A stretch of 64,000 nt of DNA from Casuarius casuarius (lineage: Eukaryota > Chordata > Aves > Casuariiformes > Casuariidae). Within the stretch, counting starts at the first letter, position 1. Each line of letters begins with the position of its first letter. Position numbers and translations under genes: made by a program. This document shows positions 61,001 to 64,000 of this stretch, piece by piece. The notes under the pieces are model-generated. The model searched no databases and was not told the DNA's origin. It saw only the letters and a list, made by a program, of their open reading frames with translations. The stretch is taken from NCBI GenBank assembly GCA_003342895.1, contig PTFA01000038.1, forward strand, positions 1,116,001 to 1,180,000, given 5' to 3'.

Positions 61001-64000
61001 CAGCTCCTCGGGATCAGCAGGAGCCGAGCGCAGTGTTTTTGCGCGCCAGCCCAGGGGAGAAGCAGGACAGGATCTGCCCCATCGTACTTCTTCAAAGACA
61101 CCACAACTGGAGCCCTGTGGCCACCACGAACCATGGTGCGTGCCCAGAGCAAGCTCCTGGGACCGACATCAAAGCGAATGCACCTAACTGCTAATCCAAC
61201 CGCGGTGATCAGGAGGTGGGGAGGGCAGCGTAGGGAGAATTACAATCCAGCGTTTCAAAAAGCACACGCATTCAACTCCTTTCCTGGCTTTTCCATCCAC
61301 CCATCTCTTTGCAATACACAGTGAGAGCCATAAAAACAACACCCTTCCCCTACCCCGATCCTCGTGGCAAAGCACGGCACAACTCGGGAGCAGCTTGAAT
61401 GCGCCCTGCTGCTGGGTTTATCCCAGGCAGCAACAACATTCAGAGCTGGACCTTGGACCTTTCAATAAAACCAAGGATGCAATAAGCTAAGCACAGCTCA
61501 ATACAGTCTCTGTTTATCTCTTTTATTTGCCATCAGCACCCTCCGACCAGAAATAACTGAAATATCTTGCATATTTCTCAAGTGACTCTTGCTACTCGGT
61601 GAGCACTGGCATTGAAGGAATAAGATCAAGAGGCAGCAAATACATTCCTCTGGTTTATTAACCAGCCACCCAGGTTTTCCAAAAGCAACTCTCCAAACTG
61701 GAATCCAGCAAAAAGACTGTAATAGAGGGATTGATACCATATTTCTGCACTGAAACTCAAACAGAAGACGTTAAGGTTGCTGCTCCTGGAATCTGAGACT
61801 CCTCTTGGGCCAGTCTAGGTAGCAACTGCAAAGCAATGCAGCTACATAAACTCATGTGAGCATCTTGCATCAGCATGGAAAGCTGTCCAGGAGCTCGGAC
61901 CAGCCTGGTAGCTTTACTGAAGGATGTTTCAGCAGTTCAGCAAAATATGCCCTGTTTCACAGCTACACAGTACATCAGTGCATTATCAACCTAAAAGGAA
62001 GCAAGGCTAAACATATGATCTCCGATTTCCAGGTAGTAGTTATTCATCACTTACATCTTCACGGACTGCTTAGATCCGCCGTCCCAGCCTGCACACCGCC
62101 ATCCAGCCACGCACTGCCACATCAGCCACATTATTTCTGCTGCAGATCCCGAGATGAGTTATAACTCTGCCACTGGCCTCAGTGACACTGCACTGACCCA
62201 GCATGCAGAAAAGGGACAGTCCCCCCCATGCAGGCCACTCTCGGGATGGTGACAGAGAGGAAGCAGCAAGAGGTTGGCAGAAAAAGAATAAAACAGGGTT
62301 TTTTTTGCACACAGGCACCCCTTTCCTTCAGCTGACCTTCACCACTAGTTTAAATGGACCTCACTCTACACCTTCTCCCCAAACCTCCCTTATCACAGCA
62401 CTTGGGCTCCCCTGGTGCAGCGGATGCTCCTAAAAATTAATCTGTATCGCAGGCAAAATTCACCCACTAGCAAGAGCCAGAAAAAGTGAGCATAAGCCAG
62501 ATGTGCCCATCACCCTTGTGCAGGGTCCTCACAGCTTGGGATAGAGCATCTCTGCTGCAACCTTGCAGAGCAAAAAGGTGCAACAGCACCCTGTAAACAG
62601 GCTGAATCTCTACTAGATCTCATAGACTTTTATCATCATGAAGGACACTCGGTATTGCTGATTTANATCATCTACGATCTGACTCCTGCCCTGTACAAAA
62701 GCACTAAGTAACCCAAGCAATCCACCATCCGCATCGCAAAAGCTCACTGCCCAGTGACTTCCACGTGCAGGAGCCTGCCACGTCTCAGCAGATACCTCAG
62801 AGAAGACACATTTCCCTCCGAACCTCTGCAGCGGGACTAGCAGGAACAGAACTTGTAACACAAGACAAAAGTCATTTTTTTTCCCCCCACAAAACCTGAT
62901 GTTTGGGCTAACAGCGATTGTTACATGCAAAAATCTTAACAGTCCCTTGGGGATGTACAGACACTTGGAAGCTTCTGCGCAAGAAATACCTCCATGTGGA
63001 CAAGACAGCCACCCAAATGCAATTGCTCCAGGACAGTCCTAGTTCTAGGGCAGGAGCACTCAGAGCATCTCGGAGGCTACAGATACCCTTGAGAGCACTG
63101 GATTTAAGACCTTCCTCCCTCCTCCGCAAAGACTTCTCATCCCACCAGACCTTTTCCCAGAGCAATGCTACCCAGTCTTTTTTCCCTGAACCATCTAGTT
63201 ATCAATCGGGTCACTCTGTTGCNTAGCGTGGAGGCTCCTGGCCGTAGCAGGTTTGTACAGCAGCCTGGGCTTCACCCAACCAGGGCCATTTTTTCAAGCT
63301 ATTTCATCTTTAAGCACTANCTGAACTCCGTCCATCCACCCATCCCTCCGAGGGCCCAGCCCGCACGCTCGCTGTTTGCACAGCGTCCTATGCAAGAGGT
63401 TGGCCGGCTCCTTCCAGGATCTAGCCATGCACGGCCCAGGCCTGCCTCACCAAGCACGTTACCCGCTGGACTTTGTCCCATGCGATTTTTACAGCACCGA
63501 GCCAAAGCCTGGCTCAGCTCCACCCTCTGCTTTCACTGCTGCTGTGGCTTTTCCTCCNTAGGCTGTGCCGGATCCTCTGCCAGCCTGGAGCATACGCAAC
63601 GGGGGGAGCTTTCATGGAAGCGNTAAGTCTCGCCATCCTTCCGCAGGTGAGGTCCACCCCTCCTGAATCCTTCTGCAGAAANATCCATGCTTCATGAGCA
63701 AGAGGTGTAAAACAGAAGCCAACATGGATTTTAACTCAGGAGAGCAGGACAACCTGCAGCCTACTACAGGTTCTCACTAAACTCAGAGTTACTTGGTCTT
63801 TGCTAACATTTATGTGGGAATCTTCCAGGGAAGGAAGAAGTGTTTAGGGAAGTGTTAAGGAGCTGAATCTCCCTCCTCTTGGCAGGACAAGCACACCTTT
63901 CGGCCTTGGCTTCTAAAAGCCCTGGAAGTCCAGGTCAAAGGCTCCAGGTAGCCCCACTGCCGCTCGTCCAGCCCCACTGGCGGCCTCTCCATAGCGGCTG
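58081..64000. other. Upstream region, no supported gene
   Basis: 5.9 kb without recognisable exons or repeats. Minus-strand ATG at 63992 near the right edge opens a short frame (MERPPVGLDERQWGYLEP and on) with several CpGs, but I cannot judge it because the window ends there. Confidence 0.5.

Noticed and set aside
63940..64000. Minus-strand ATG with an open frame at the right edge (MERPPVGLDERQWGYLEP).
   Set aside because: It stops after about 26 codons, with no donor in the frame and no recognised family; the window ends too soon to judge.

Overview
The window is nuclear DNA of a sauropsid (crocodilian, turtle or bird). It has a large, well-spaced vertebrate gene with GT-AG introns, decayed CR1 LINE remnants of the type common in sauropsid genomes, ancient MIR-like SINE pieces, CpG-rich patches and scattered single N bases. 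I see no bacterial, viral or organellar sequence and no CRISPR array.

One gene is supported. It lies on the minus strand and fills the left three quarters of the window (about 46.9 kb down to position 295, continuing off the left edge). It is a MEKK2/MEKK3-family MAP kinase kinase kinase. Ten coding exons (31764-31655, 23766-23723, 22724-22625, 16506-16393, 14858-14747, 8162-8029, 5579-5506, 3511-3444, 1519-1427, 489-295) join in a single open frame. Every junction keeps phase, there are no stops, and the total is 349 complete residues counting the start. They encode the N-terminal helix (residues about 3-16), the PB1 domain (about 39-120) and the whole Ser/Pro-rich linker up to the kinase domain. 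The kinase exons lie outside the window. The sequence resembles MAP3K2 and MAP3K3 about equally and is too different from either (judged against remembered human sequences) to be the ordinary orthologue. I read it as a third, divergent MEKK2/3 paralogue, and this is the main discovery in the window.

Exon 2 starts with the last two bases of codon 2, so the ATG-G must lie upstream. The best candidate is a small exon at 46872-46793 with a good acceptor, a strong donor, a good ATG context and three upstream ATGs. It would make intron 1 about 15 kb. Because that exon has its own acceptor, a further 5' exon and promoter are expected to its right; the CpG island at 57.70-58.08 kb is the best candidate visible.

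Layout: 1-294 intron; 295-31764 ten coding exons and introns holding CpG-rich patches (6.2, 11.6 and 26.5-27.3 kb), a CR1/MIR cluster near 20 kb and simple repeats; 31.8-46.8 kb intron 1, with CR1, MIR and a GC-rich patch near 40.7 kb carrying two tandem RFX-type X-boxes; 46.9-64 kb upstream DNA with a CR1 3' end, a CpG island and no coding exon I can support.
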